This document shows, piece by piece, positions 15,724-26,024 of a stretch of DNA of 37,164 nt; position 1 is the first letter of the stretch; each line of letters begins with the position of its first letter. Origin of the DNA: Desulfobacterales bacterium (GTDB lineage Bacteria > Desulfobacterota > Desulfobacteria > Desulfobacterales > UBA5852); assembly GCA_030065275.1 (NCBI GenBank), contig JASJCV010000004.1:1-37164 (forward strand). Reading direction: 5' to 3'. Position numbers and translations under genes: made by a program. The notes beneath the pieces were generated by a model. That model saw only the letters and a program-made list of their open reading frames with translations. It did no database searches and was not told the origin of the DNA.

Positions 15724-16785
15724 ATGGAACGGCTGCAAGCATGCATCAAGGCGATCACCCCGCCCGGCCGCAGGTGGCGCGAGAAGGCGCTGGAGCGGCT
15801 GCGGCAGCAGGCCCGCCCGGCCGGAAGCCTCGGCATGCTCGAGGACATCGGTGCAAGGCTGGCCGGCATTTTTCAAACCCTGGACGTGCGTCTGGAGCGC
15901 AAGGTGATCGTCACCTGTGCCGGCGACCACGGCATCTGCGAGGAGGGGGTAAGTCTGTTCCCTCAGGAGGTCACCCCCCAGATGGTCCATAATTTCGTCC
16001 GCGGCGGGGCCTCGATCAACGTGCTGGCCAGACATGCCGGGGCCGAGGTCCGGGTGGCCGATCTGGGGGTCGCTGAGGATTTCGCGCCGGACCTGCCGAT
16101 CTTCCACAAGAAAATTGCCAGAGGCACGCGTAATTTCTCCGCGGGTCCGGCCATGACGCGCACTCAGGCGGTGGCCAGCCTGGAGGCCGGTATCGATATC
16201 GTGGAAACCATTCTGGCTGAAGGCCCGGTCCAGCTTTTCGGCACCGGGGATATGGGGATCGGCAATACCACGCCCTCCACGGCCATCATCGCGGCCTATT
16301 CCGGCATGCGCCTCGAGGCCCTGACCGGGCGCGGTACGGGGATCGATGACGAGGGGCTGTTGCGCAAGCAGGCGGCCATCCACAAGGGGCTGCAGATCAA
16401 CCAGCCCGATCCTGCCGACGCCTTGGATGTGCTGGCCAAGGTGGGCGGTTTCGAGATCGGCGGCATCGCCGGTATCGTCATCGGCGCCGCCGCCCGGGGT
16501 ATCCCGGTGGTCTGCGACGGCCTGATCGCCACGGCCGGGGCCCTGATCGCCTGCGAGCTGGCGCCCGGCGCGCGCGAATACCTGTTCGCCAGCCATCGTT
16601 CAGTGGAGGTGGGCCACCGCTACATGCTCGACCACCTCGGGCTGGAGCCCCTGCTGGATCTGCGCTTCAGGCTGGGGGAGGGCACCGGCGCGGCCGTGGC
16701 CATGGAACTGATCGATGCGGCCACCCGCGTGCTGGCGGACATCAAGACGTTCGAGGAGGTGGCCATCGCCGATGCGCAGGGCTGA
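15724..16785 (+). CDS. cobT: Nicotinate-nucleotide--dimethylbenzimidazole phosphoribosyltransferase
   Basis: Cytoplasmic enzyme that transfers phosphoribose from nicotinate mononucleotide to a benzimidazole base, giving the alpha-ribazole phosphate used for the cobamide lower ligand. The 353 residues match the family. Visible motifs are CAGDHGICEEGVSLFPQEVT, GTGDMGIGNTTPSTAI, ALTGRGTGID and, near the end, GEGTGA with E319, equivalent to the catalytic glutamate (E317) of Salmonella CobT. AGGAG precedes ATG 15724. It follows bzaF by 180 bases on the same strand, so the base made by BzaF is probably its substrate here. Its end is 25 bases from the convergent pyrE. Confidence 0.96.
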   Translation: MERLQACIKAITPPGRRWREKALERLRQQARPAGSLGMLEDIGARLAGIFQTLDVRLERKVIVTCAGDHGICEEGVSLFPQEVTPQMVHNFVRGGASINVLARHAGAEVRVADLGVAEDFAPDLPIFHKKIARGTRNFSAGPAMTRTQAVASLEAGIDIVETILAEGPVQLFGTGDMGIGNTTPSTAIIAAYSGMRLEALTGRGTGIDDEGLLRKQAAIHKGLQINQPDPADALDVLAKVGGFEIGGIAGIVIGAAARGIPVVCDGLIATAGALIACELAPGAREYLFASHRSVEVGHRYMLDHLGLEPLLDLRFRLGEGTGAAVAMELIDAATRVLADIKTFEEVAIADAQG

Positions 16786-16810
16786 CGACCTGAAATGGCG
16801 GGGCTGACGC

Positions 16811-17395
16811 TCAGGCGGTCGGATTCAGGGCTTTCCAGCGCGCCACGAGCTCATCACGCGTGACAATGGCGGTGACGTCCGGCACATGCTGACGGATGTT
16901 GTCCAGCCCCCCTTCCTGGCGATCCACCAGGATCACGGCCTGGGCCACTGCCACCCCTTCGCTGCGGGCCCGTTCGATGGCTTTGATGGTGGAGCCGCCC
17001 GTGGTGGCCACATCGTCGATGATGGCCACCCGGTCGCCCGGGCTGATATCGCCTTCGATCCACTTGACGATGCCGTGGTCCTTTTGCGCCTTGCGAATCG
17101 AAAAGGCCTGCAGGGGTCGCTTTTCAAGCTCGGAGGCAAACGCCGTGGCCACCGCGATCGGGTCCGCCCCGAAGGTCAGGCCACCGACGCCCTTCAGATC
17201 CTCGGCCGTCAAGGCCTCGAGTACCAGATGCCCGATGAGAAACATGCCCCGCGGGCTCAGGCTGGTGGGCTTGCAGTTGACGTAAAACGAACTCATCTGG
17301 CCGGAAACCAGTTTGAACACCGGCTCCGGGCTGTACTGGAAGGATTTACGGCACAGAAGATCGATCAGTTCGGTCTTGGGCGTCATCGCGGTCAT
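16811..17395 (-). CDS. pyrE: Orotate phosphoribosyltransferase
   Basis: Fifth step of pyrimidine synthesis: orotate plus PRPP gives orotidine 5'-phosphate. The PRPP-binding motif [14 protein letters not shown] is intact, as is the flexible-loop region ([11 protein letters not shown]) and the N-terminal FVYSPEPVF-like segment ([18 protein letters not shown]). ATG 17395 is chosen because AAGGA lies nine bases upstream, giving 194 residues; a TTG at 17413 would overlap that ribosome-binding site, and ATG 17386 is too close to it. It is monocistronic and convergent with cobT, behind a leader containing a terminator-like hairpin at 17499-17555. Confidence 0.95.
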   Translation of the reverse strand: MTAMTPKTELIDLLCRKSFQYSPEPVFKLVSGQMSSFYVNCKPTSLSPRGMFLIGHLVLEALTAEDLKGVGGLTFGADPIAVATAFASELEKRPLQAFSIRKAQKDHGIVKWIEGDISPGDRVAIIDDVATTGGSTIKAIERARSEGVAVAQAVILVDRQEGGLDNIRQHVPDVTAIVTRDELVARWKALNPTA

Positions 17396-17498
17396 GAGTC
17401 TTTTTCCTTGCAAGGGCGTGGTGATTTCCGGACCGCCCCTCGGGGGTGTCGGCCGGACGAGTTGATTTAGGCCATCGATTTCGATATAAATTCGATAT

Positions 17499-17595
17499 AA
17501 AAAAAGCCTCCACCAAATTGGAAGAAGCCTAGTTCATGGGTTTCAGTGGAGGCTTGAGCAAGGAAAACCGGGGACGGCACTCCCTGAACTCGGTT
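17499..17595 (-). promoter_or_regulatory. Possible attenuator in the pyrE leader
   Basis: On the minus strand a first stem-loop (17566-17595: AACCG/CGGTT with inner GGGA/TCCC) is followed by AAGCCTCCAC (17546-17555) pairing perfectly with GTGGAGGCTT (17504-17513), then seven T (17499-17505). This is an intrinsic terminator about 105 bases before the pyrE start, with no upstream minus-strand gene to terminate. An internal AGGCTT (minus strand, 17525-17530) could pair instead with the 5' AAGCCT, a possible antiterminator. Alternatively the segment is a short terminated RNA. The predicted start site falls within the first stem, so its exact extent is unsure. Confidence 0.5.
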
Positions 17596-17597
17596 GC

Positions 17598-17626
17598 GTT
17601 TTAACAGTAAATCCCTGACGGGTCAA
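17598..17626 (-). promoter_or_regulatory. Candidate pyrE promoter
   Basis: TTGACC (17621-17626, minus strand) and TAAAAC (17598-17603) are 17 bases apart, placing transcription just ahead of the leader hairpins. Good -35, moderate -10. Confidence 0.45.
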
Positions 17627-17724
17627 TCGCTAAAGCCGCCAAACGCGCGCGGCGCAAGGGCTGACACGGATCATGCGAATGCAGCGCACCGCGCCGCCAA
17701 CCACCAGAGGGTAAGAACGCCGGC

Positions 17725-18414
17725 ATGAGCGAAACCAGCGCCAAGGCGGCGATTATCCGTCTGTTCCACGTCTACCGGCAGTACCACGCGAAAAATGCCC
17801 TCACCGATCTCACCCTGGATATCTACCGCAACGAATTTCTGTTCGTCACCGGCCCCAGCGGGGCCGGCAAAACAACCCTATTGAAATTGCTCTACCGCGG
17901 TGAAAAGGCCTCCGAGGGGCAGGTGCTGGTGGATGGCATCAACATTTCCCGGCTGGCCCGCAACCGGATTCATCTCCTGCGCCGCAAGTTCGGCATCATT
18001 TTCCAGGACTACAAATTGATCCCGACCCGCACGGTTCACGAAAACATCGCGCTCGTTCTGGAGGCGGCCGGCCGCAATGCCCGCTACGTCCGCAAGAAGA
18101 CGGCCAGTGTATTGCGCACCGTGGCGATGGAAAACCGCCAGAACGCCTACCCCCCGGCGCTATCCGGCGGTGAACAGCAGCGGGTGGCCGTGGCGCGGGC
18201 CGTCGTGGGCGACCCCACCATCATTCTGGCGGACGAGCCCACGGGCAGCCTGGACGCCAAATCCGCCAGCCTGATCATGGGGCTGCTCAAAGCGTTTCAC
18301 ACCCGGGGCGCCACTGTCGTCGTGGCCACCCACGACCGGGCCCTGATCCGCAGCATACCGGCCCGCGTCATCTATTTAAACGAGGGCCAACTGACGGCCG
18401 CGCCCACGATTTAG
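17725..18414 (+). CDS. ftsE: Cell division ATP-binding protein FtsE
   Basis: ATPase of the FtsEX complex, which sits at the division septum and transmits ATP hydrolysis through FtsX to periplasmic activators of peptidoglycan hydrolases. 229 residues, with Walker A GPSGAGKT, the Q-loop in [10 protein letters not shown], signature LSGGEQQR, Walker B IILADEP and the H-loop in [10 protein letters not shown] 17725 has only a weak AGAGGG about 14 bases upstream. ftsX follows after 25 bases, and envC and ctpA complete the block. Confidence 0.95.
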   Translation: MSETSAKAAIIRLFHVYRQYHAKNALTDLTLDIYRNEFLFVTGPSGAGKTTLLKLLYRGEKASEGQVLVDGINISRLARNRIHLLRRKFGIIFQDYKLIPTRTVHENIALVLEAAGRNARYVRKKTASVLRTVAMENRQNAYPPALSGGEQQRVAVARAVVGDPTIILADEPTGSLDAKSASLIMGLLKAFHTRGATVVVATHDRALIRSIPARVIYLNEGQLTAAPTI

Positions 18415-18439
18415 CGCTTCGGCAACCAGAGGAACGACG

Positions 18440-19321
18440 ATGCGATCGCTGCACCTCAAACGCGCTCTGCAGGACATTCGTCAGAATCGCCTGCTCAACG
18501 CCGTAACCATCAGTACGATTGCGCTTTCGATCCTGATCGTCAGTGCGGCCGTGCTCTTCTTCATCAACACGACCGATATGCTGGAGTCATGGCGCCGCGG
18601 CATCCGTATTATGGTCTACCTCGAAAACGATCTGGACAAGGCCCAGCGCCACGCTATCGAAGCCCGTATCGGCAAGGTCTACGGCGTGCAGACGGCCGAG
18701 TTCATTTCCAAGGAGACCGCTCTCGAGCGGCTCCGCGCCCAGATGCGGCGGCAGTCCTCCATTCTGGACGGGCTGGAACGCAACCCGCTCCCGGATGCCT
18801 TCGAAGTCCAGATGATCCCCACCGCACGCAACTGGGAAAAAGCCGAGGACGTGGCCGCGAAACTGGAGGCGCTCGCCGGGGTGGCCGACGTGGAATATGG
18901 ACAGCGCTGGGTGGAGCGGTTCGTCACGCTCTTCAGTCTTTTCCGGATGACGAGCTACGCCATGGGGGGGCTCTTTTTCATCGCCTCGGTCTTTATCGTG
19001 GGCAACACGGTGCGGCTCATCCTCTACTCCCGCCGGGAGGAGGTTGAGATCATGCGCCTGGTGGGCGCCACCGAACGCTTCATTCTGGCGCCTTTCTATC
19101 TTCAGAGCATGATTCAGGGGGCGCTGGGGGGAATTAGCGGTCTTGTGGCCCTCCTGATCATGTTTATGTTGATTCAGTCCAAAATACAGGCGGTTAGTGT
19201 CACCGGGCTCGTGAATCTGAGATTTCTGTCGCCCGGTCTGCTCACTGCCATCGTCGTTGCCAGTACCCTTGTCGGATGGTTGGGATGTCACCTTTCGCTC
19301 AAACAGTATCTAAAAGTCTGA
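18440..19321 (+). CDS. ftsX: Cell division protein FtsX
   Basis: Four-helix inner-membrane partner of FtsE, 293 residues. Helix 1 is about residues 22-44. The extracytoplasmic loop (about 45-165), which contacts EnvC-type activators, follows. Helices 2-4 lie in the C-terminal half, including the FtsX-family segment EEVEIMRLVGATERFI. AGAGGA precedes ATG 18440. The 3' end overlaps the start of envC by about 40 bases, which indicates translational coupling of transporter and activator. Confidence 0.94.
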   Translation: MRSLHLKRALQDIRQNRLLNAVTISTIALSILIVSAAVLFFINTTDMLESWRRGIRIMVYLENDLDKAQRHAIEARIGKVYGVQTAEFISKETALERLRAQMRRQSSILDGLERNPLPDAFEVQMIPTARNWEKAEDVAAKLEALAGVADVEYGQRWVERFVTLFSLFRMTSYAMGGLFFIASVFIVGNTVRLILYSRREEVEIMRLVGATERFILAPFYLQSMIQGALGGISGLVALLIMFMLIQSKIQAVSVTGLVNLRFLSPGLLTAIVVASTLVGWLGCHLSLKQYLKV

Positions 19322-20667
19322 CGGCGGCACTGCTCGGCGTCATCGTTCTGACGGGAATCCTCCCGGCGGCCGGCGCCGCCGAGCGCGAAGCCGTGGTGCG
19401 AGTCGAGCAGCTCAATCTGCGCCCGCAGCCCTCGTTGGAGGGCGAACCGCTCCACATCCTTCAGAAAGGCGATCGCCTGATCGTGCTGGAATCCTCGGAT
19501 AAATGGCTCAAGGCCGATTTTGACGATATCGTCGGCTATGTTCGCAATCACCCCCGCTATATCGACACGACCCTGGCCCTGGACCGGACCAGGTCCGATA
19601 AGCAGGCCGTCAATCAAGCGCTCAAGGAACACCGTCGGCGCCTGGCTGAAATGGCCGGCCAGGAAAAAAAGTTGATGGCGCGCCTTGAGGACCTGGCCCG
19701 GGCCATCGACCGCAACCGCCGCCAGGCGGCCTCCCTCAAAAAGGCGCTGGCGGCTTTGGATCGCCGAATCGCCCGGGTCCTCGAAGAGAGCCGCACGCTC
19801 GAGGATCGCATCGACCGCAACAGTGCGGATGTTTCCCGCCGCCTCGTGGCCCTCTACAAGCTCAACTGGTTGGGCGCGGCCAATCTGATGGCCTCGTCCG
19901 GCACGGTCAACGACATGGTGCAGCGCCGCAATGCGCTGGAGTTCATTCTGGACGCCGACGACCGCCAGCGCCGGCAGTTGGCCGCGGACCTCGACCGCTG
20001 GAACGACCTGCGCCGTGATTTGGAGACCCATCGCGACGAACAGCGCCGGCTCGAGCAGACGCGTCGCCAAAACCTCGACCGCCTGCATCATGAAAAGGTG
20101 CAGCGGGCGCTTTTGCTGCAGGACACCCGGAACATGCAGGCCCTGAAAGAGGCCGCCCTGGCGTCGCTGCAGGCCTCCGCCCGCGATCTCGATCGCACCA
20201 TCGACAGCTTGAGCCGCAGCAGTATCGTGGACGCGGCCCGGGCCGAGGCGCAGCCGGGTTCGTTCGGCCGGCTCAAGGGGTTGCTAAAGCCGCCGGTTCA
20301 AGGTAAAATTATTAATTTTTTTGGGCCCTTTAAAAACACCCGCTACAATATCACCAACTACCGTAGCGGAGTCGATATCCGGTCCGACCGGGGCGAGCCC
20401 ATTCACTCCGTCTCGGGGGGGCGCATCATTTATGCGGACTGGTTCAAAGGCTATGGCAACATGATGATCGTCGATCATGGTCACAGCTATTGCACGCTGT
20501 ACGCCCATCTGGAAGAGATGTTCAAACAGAAGGGCGAGGCGGTCAAAAGCGGCGAGGTCATCGCGACGGTGGGCGAGTCCGGGGCGCTCTCCGGTCCGGG
20601 CCTCTATTTCGAAGTCCGGCATCGCGGCAAACCCGAAGACCCCCAGATGTGGATGATCGAGGAATGA
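19276..20667 (+). CDS. envC: EnvC-like murein hydrolase activator: SH3, coiled coil, degenerate LytM
   Basis: Periplasmic activator of cell-wall amidases at division, worked by FtsEX. 463 residues from ATG 19276; ATG 19285 is equally possible. A signal peptide (about 1-34) is followed by a small bacterial SH3-like domain (about 38-95, VVRVEQLNLRPQPSLEGEPL), a long Arg/Glu-rich coiled coil (about 105-320) and a C-terminal LytM/M23 domain (about 345-455). The M23 zinc and catalytic histidines are changed: the first His of HxGxD is Arg (RSGVD), and the usual PHLHFEV is PGLYFEV. As in E. coli EnvC, the domain should be inactive and act as activator. The SH3 domain is not part of E. coli EnvC. Confidence 0.9.
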   Translation: MVGMSPFAQTVSKSLTAALLGVIVLTGILPAAGAAEREAVVRVEQLNLRPQPSLEGEPLHILQKGDRLIVLESSDKWLKADFDDIVGYVRNHPRYIDTTLALDRTRSDKQAVNQALKEHRRRLAEMAGQEKKLMARLEDLARAIDRNRRQAASLKKALAALDRRIARVLEESRTLEDRIDRNSADVSRRLVALYKLNWLGAANLMASSGTVNDMVQRRNALEFILDADDRQRRQLAADLDRWNDLRRDLETHRDEQRRLEQTRRQNLDRLHHEKVQRALLLQDTRNMQALKEAALASLQASARDLDRTIDSLSRSSIVDAARAEAQPGSFGRLKGLLKPPVQGKIINFFGPFKNTRYNITNYRSGVDIRSDRGEPIHSVSGGRIIYADWFKGYGNMMIVDHGHSYCTLYAHLEEMFKQKGEAVKSGEVIATVGESGALSGPGLYFEVRHRGKPEDPQMWMIEE

Positions 20668-20693
20668 CGGCCCACCGCATCATAGAGGTTCAT

Positions 20694-20785
20694 ATGGTTT
20701 CGCAAAATGGTCGATAGACGCCTTGGGCCGCCCGGCAAGCGGCGAAAAGCGAGGGGCGACGCCATCGAAGGTTTTACGAAACCAT
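20694..20785. repeat. Nested inverted-repeat element between envC and ctpA
   Basis: Left arm: ATGGTTTCG (20694-20702), AAAA, then TCGAT (20711-20715). Right arm, read as complement: the same blocks in order (ending CGAAACCAT at 20777-20785). This gives 18 paired positions interrupted by 1- and 3-base internal loops, then CGCC/GGCG inside. The GC-rich core contains GCCGCCCGGCAAGCGGCG. It resembles the dispersed elements A-C and 1-3 in architecture, but the core blocks are not clearly the same, so it may be a separate family. It lies inside the likely ftsEX-envC-ctpA transcript. Confidence 0.55.
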
Positions 20786-20819
20786 CAGGATCAAAAGGCT
20801 GGATCAAAAGGAGAAACGG

Positions 20820-22172
20820 ATGATAATCAAAACAAAGGGCGGGACCAAAATCTGGGTCATCCTGGCCCTGGCGGCCGTCGTCTGGACGGCCGGCAGCGCG
20901 GTGCTCGGCGCCGCCGGAAATGATGAAACCTACAAGGGCCTCAAACTGTTCACCGATGTGCTCGAAATCGTCACCCAGAAATATGTGGATGAGGTCGATA
21001 CCGGCGAAATTATACAGAAAGCCATTCAAGGCATGGTCCACAGCCTGGACCCGCACTCCTCCCTGCTGGCGCCGGAAGCCTACGAGGACTTGCGGATCGA
21101 CACCAAGGGCAATTTCACGGGCATCGGCATCCACATCACCCTGCGCAACGGCTTCGTGACGGTCATCTCGCCGATCGAGGGTACGCCGGCCTCCAAGGCC
21201 GGCATCCGGGCCCAGGACCGCATCGTGATGGTGGACGACAAGCGGGTCAACGACCTTCGCCAGGCGGTCCAGCTGATGCGCGGCCCCAAGGGCACCCCGG
21301 TCAAGGTCACGGTCATTCGGCAGGGAGAGCAAGAACCCCTCGAGTTCGAACTGGTTCGTGACGTCATACCGGTCAAGAGCATCAAGGCCCACGTGCTCAG
21401 ACCTGGGTTCGGCTATGTTTGGATCACCAATTTCACCGGCAACACCACCGAGGATTTTCTGGAAGCGCTCGAAAAAATCGAGTCCGACAGCGGCCCTTTG
21501 AAGGGCCTGGTTTTGGATCTGCGCAACAATGGCGGCGGCCTTCTGGAGGAATCTCTGGAAGTCTCGGACATTTTTATCGACGAGGGCGCCATCCTCTCGA
21601 TCAAAGGGCGCAATCCGGCCAATACCCGGGTGTTCAACGCTTCGCCCAACGAGGTCGAGCGCGACTACCCCATCGTGGTCCTGATCAACGGTGGCAGCGC
21701 CAGCGCCTCCGAGATCGTGGCCGGGGCGCTCCAGGACCACAAACGGGCCCTGATTCTGGGAACGACGTCTTTCGGCAAGGGGTCGGTCCAGACGGTCGAA
21801 TCCCTGCGGGACGGCTACGGTCTGAAACTGACCATCGCACGCTACTATACCCCCAACGGCCGCTCGATCCAGGCCAAGGGCATCGAACCGGATATCATCG
21901 TACCCTACAAGCCGCTGGAAGAGCCGGATGACGAAAATGGCGACGACGGCTTTCTCAAGGAGAGGGACCTGCAGAATCATCTGGATTCGGGCGACACCTC
22001 CGAGAAGAAAAAGACCCAGGACGAGGACAAGGCGAATGAGCAATCTGGCATCGGGGACGTCGAATTCCGCGTCAATCCGCTTGAAATGGAAAATCTCAGG
22101 CGCGACAACCAGATCATGCGCGCCCTGGATATTTTAGTCTCCTACAACCTGTTCAGCGGGCTCGATCATTAG
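20820..22172 (+). CDS. ctpA: Carboxyl-terminal processing protease, S41 family
   Basis: Secreted or membrane-anchored serine protease, 450 residues. An N-terminal membrane/signal segment (about 10-31) is followed by the cap region, a PDZ domain (about 95-180, containing GIGIHI and SKAGI) and the S41 catalytic core with LDLRNNGGGLL. The Ser/Lys dyad is S295 (GGSASASE) and K320 (SFGKGS). The C-terminal tail is acidic and Lys-rich. AGGAGA lies before ATG 20820. Its place between envC and a YibQ-like gene suggests it trims envelope or cell-wall proteins, such as hydrolases or their activators; that is inferred. Confidence 0.94.
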   Translation: MIIKTKGGTKIWVILALAAVVWTAGSAVLGAAGNDETYKGLKLFTDVLEIVTQKYVDEVDTGEIIQKAIQGMVHSLDPHSSLLAPEAYEDLRIDTKGNFTGIGIHITLRNGFVTVISPIEGTPASKAGIRAQDRIVMVDDKRVNDLRQAVQLMRGPKGTPVKVTVIRQGEQEPLEFELVRDVIPVKSIKAHVLRPGFGYVWITNFTGNTTEDFLEALEKIESDSGPLKGLVLDLRNNGGGLLEESLEVSDIFIDEGAILSIKGRNPANTRVFNASPNEVERDYPIVVLINGGSASASEIVAGALQDHKRALILGTTSFGKGSVQTVESLRDGYGLKLTIARYYTPNGRSIQAKGIEPDIIVPYKPLEEPDDENGDDGFLKERDLQNHLDSGDTSEKKKTQDEDKANEQSGIGDVEFRVNPLEMENLRRDNQIMRALDILVSYNLFSGLDH

Positions 22173-22203
22173 CGGCACCGCCCGCGCCGACAACTCCCGC
22201 CCC

Positions 22204-22237
22204 GGTGCCGCGGCCGTCCGCCGCCGGCCGCGGCACC
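22204..22237 (+). other. GC-rich hairpin before the polysaccharide deacetylase gene
   Basis: GGTGCCGCGG (22204-22213) pairs perfectly with CCGCGGCACC (22228-22237), ending 13 bases before the ATG at 22251. There is no T-run. It could slow translation of the next gene or simply separate the two messages. Confidence 0.35.
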
Positions 22238-22250
22238 CGTGGTTGGCTCC

Positions 22251-23279
22251 ATGAGCACGCGACGCAAAAAGAAACCGGCGCCGGCCAAGCGGCGGCGGAA
22301 AAGCGCGAAAAAGAAACCGGCCCCGCGACAGATCCTGGCTAAGATCGGGATCGGGTTTGCGCTTCTGGTGGGTATTGTCTGCGGCGCCGGAGCATTGCTG
22401 TGGCACTATGCACCGCCTCCGGCGGCCCTTCCGGAGCAGGCGGCCAGGCCGAAGGCACCGGCGGCCAAACCCAAGGCGCCCCGAGTGGTGCGCACCGCAC
22501 CCAAGGTGTCCCCGGCCAAGCCCGCCAAACCGGTCTATGAAGTATTCCCCAAGAAAGAGATCGCCCGCCGGGCCCCCAAAGCGGCGCCCGTACCGGTACC
22601 CCGAGGCGGCCGGCCGCAAGTGGCCATCATCATCGACGACATCGGCTACGACCGCCAGTTGTTGAAGCAGTTGCTGGCACTCGATATCCCCCTGACGTTT
22701 GCGGTGCTGCCCCAGAGCCCGTTTTTTAAAAGTTCCGTCAAAGCCATCCGTGCCCGGGGCCGCGAAATCATGCTGCACCAGCCCATGGAGCCGGAAGAGT
22801 ATCCCCAGGTGGACCCGGGGCCCGGAGCACTGCTGGCAACCATGTCGCCGGATGATCTGATCGCTCAACTCAACCGCAACCTGGACGCCCTGCCCGGCGT
22901 CAAGGGCGTCAACAACCACATGGGCTCACGGCTGACGGCCGAATCAACGCGCATGTACCAGGTTTTCTCGGTGTTGAAGGAACGCCGCCTTTTCTTCGTC
23001 GACAGCCGTTCCACGGTAGCCACCGTGTGCCGGCCGTCGGCCCGCATGTTCCAGGTGCCGTTTGCCGAGCGCGACATCTTCCTCGACCATTTCCAGGAAG
23101 CCGGCTTTGTCCGCAAGCAGTTCAAGGCCCTCATGCGCGAGGCGGACAAACACGGGCAGGCCGTGGCCATCGGGCATCCCTATCCCGTGACGGTCGATGT
23201 TTTCCAGGAAGTCCTGCCGGCGCTCAGGAAGCGGGTGACCCTGGTGTCGGCCTCGGAAGTCGTCCGCGTCGAAGGCTGA
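22251..23279 (+). CDS. Divergent polysaccharide deacetylase family protein (YibQ-like)
   Basis: 342-residue envelope protein. A Lys/Arg-rich N-terminus (about 1-26) is followed by one membrane helix (about 30-52), an Ala/Pro/Lys-rich linker (about 55-120), and a C-terminal divergent polysaccharide deacetylase domain: [51 protein letters not shown] and AIGHPYP. In this family several residues of the NodB-type metal site are kept (DD, H, H), but activity has not been settled. In E. coli yibQ lies directly after envC, and here ctpA separates them, so a role in cell-wall remodelling at division is plausible. ATG 22251 is preferred over a GTG at 22239, which lies next to the hairpin. Confidence 0.85.
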   Translation: MSTRRKKKPAPAKRRRKSAKKKPAPRQILAKIGIGFALLVGIVCGAGALLWHYAPPPAALPEQAARPKAPAAKPKAPRVVRTAPKVSPAKPAKPVYEVFPKKEIARRAPKAAPVPVPRGGRPQVAIIIDDIGYDRQLLKQLLALDIPLTFAVLPQSPFFKSSVKAIRARGREIMLHQPMEPEEYPQVDPGPGALLATMSPDDLIAQLNRNLDALPGVKGVNNHMGSRLTAESTRMYQVFSVLKERRLFFVDSRSTVATVCRPSARMFQVPFAERDIFLDHFQEAGFVRKQFKALMREADKHGQAVAIGHPYPVTVDVFQEVLPALRKRVTLVSASEVVRVEG

Positions 23280-23357
23280 ACGCACCACCGGTTGCGGGCG
23301 GAAGCCAATGCAACATTTGTTTTTCCACACGAATCTGAACTCATGGAGGCGCATCCG

Positions 23358-25100
<1,743 letters not shown>

Positions 25101-25301
25101 TTTAACGAAGCGACAGGCGCTTTGCTCTGCGCCAAACGGGCCCGGCAGCCATGGGTTGGTTCTGAAACGGCCGCTGGGGCCGCGTCCGAACTTGTCTGCG
25201 ACCCTCACCGAAGAAACGGGGCCTTCTTCCGGCATTTACCGTTTTGTCTGAATCAACCCTCGCAGTGGGCTGAATCGCGCCCGCTGGGGTCACATTTGAA
25301 A

Positions 25302-25934
25302 CTACGATTGGAGCCCCTTCGGATCGAATCGCGGCGCTGCGAAGCGGCCGGTCGGCCGATGGACGGCAAGGATGAAGGCGTTTTCCATCTGCTCGCGCCA
25401 GGAGGCGATCTCCGACCACCACCGGGCCAGCCTTGCAGGTGCTCCCGGCAGGCGGCGGGCGATCGACCGCCTCTGGTCCGGGCAGATGTACCAGGTGCAG
25501 ACCCAGGGGCGTGAAGTTCTCGGGAGGGCGCAGCCATTGGAGGTCAGATAGCGGCAGCGGCCCCACCAGTCTCCCCGCAGCTGGGCCGGCGGCGGCTCCC
25601 GGCCGCTCAGGTGGATAAGCAGCAGGTCCTTGAAATCCAGCCAGACCTTGGCGTCCAGGCAGCAGGGCCGCCGGCAGGTTTCGCAGGTGACGTCGGCCAG
25701 TTCATCGAACAGGTCGCCGGCCAGGTCATAGCGATGGATGATGCGCCCCGCCAGCGCTGCGGCGGCGTTTAGCTCGGCACGCGAGGCGGCGATGGTCCGT
25801 GTCAGGCTCAGCTGGCCCTCCCGCCAGGCCGCCGCTGAGGCCCAGGGGATCTCGCCGCCGATCGTTTCTTTCCGGGAAAAGACGGGATCGATCATGAAAC
25901 CGTATCCCGAATTGTCGCCCGTCACGCTTTCCAT
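25302..25934 (-). CDS. YkgJ-like cysteine-cluster protein
   Basis: 210-residue protein of unknown function with eight cysteines between about residues 83 and 151: CETCRRPCC, then RCRYLTSNGC, then RPWVCTWYIC. This spacing resembles the YkgJ/UPF0153 zinc or iron-sulfur cluster family (CxxCxxxCC ... C ... C ... RPxxC). There is no signal peptide. The N-terminal 80 residues are helical with no recognised motif. ATG 25934 lacks a clear ribosome-binding site, and an internal ATG about 13 codons in is possible. It is isolated, convergent with the ThDP enzyme gene across a 200-base gap (25101-25301) in which no gene or convincing structure is seen. Confidence 0.6.
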   Translation of the reverse strand: MESVTGDNSGYGFMIDPVFSRKETIGGEIPWASAAAWREGQLSLTRTIAASRAELNAAAALAGRIIHRYDLAGDLFDELADVTCETCRRPCCLDAKVWLDFKDLLLIHLSGREPPPAQLRGDWWGRCRYLTSNGCALPRTSRPWVCTWYICPDQRRSIARRLPGAPARLARWWSEIASWREQMENAFILAVHRPTGRFAAPRFDPKGLQS

Positions 25935-26024
25935 GTCAGCATCTTATCACACGAACCGTTTCTTAGCGCGATCTTTCGGTCGACAAGAAAAGCATAAAGT
26001 ATCGATCGCTGATCAGAAGCGGTC

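Noticed and set aside
17499-17626. 6S RNA gene
   Set aside because: The terminated segment is only about 95 bases and lacks the long closing stem and central bubble of 6S RNA.
20668-20819. Small coding gene in the envC-ctpA spacer
   Set aside because: The spacer is explained by the nested inverted repeat and the ctpA ribosome-binding site; no frame with a start and Shine-Dalgarno.
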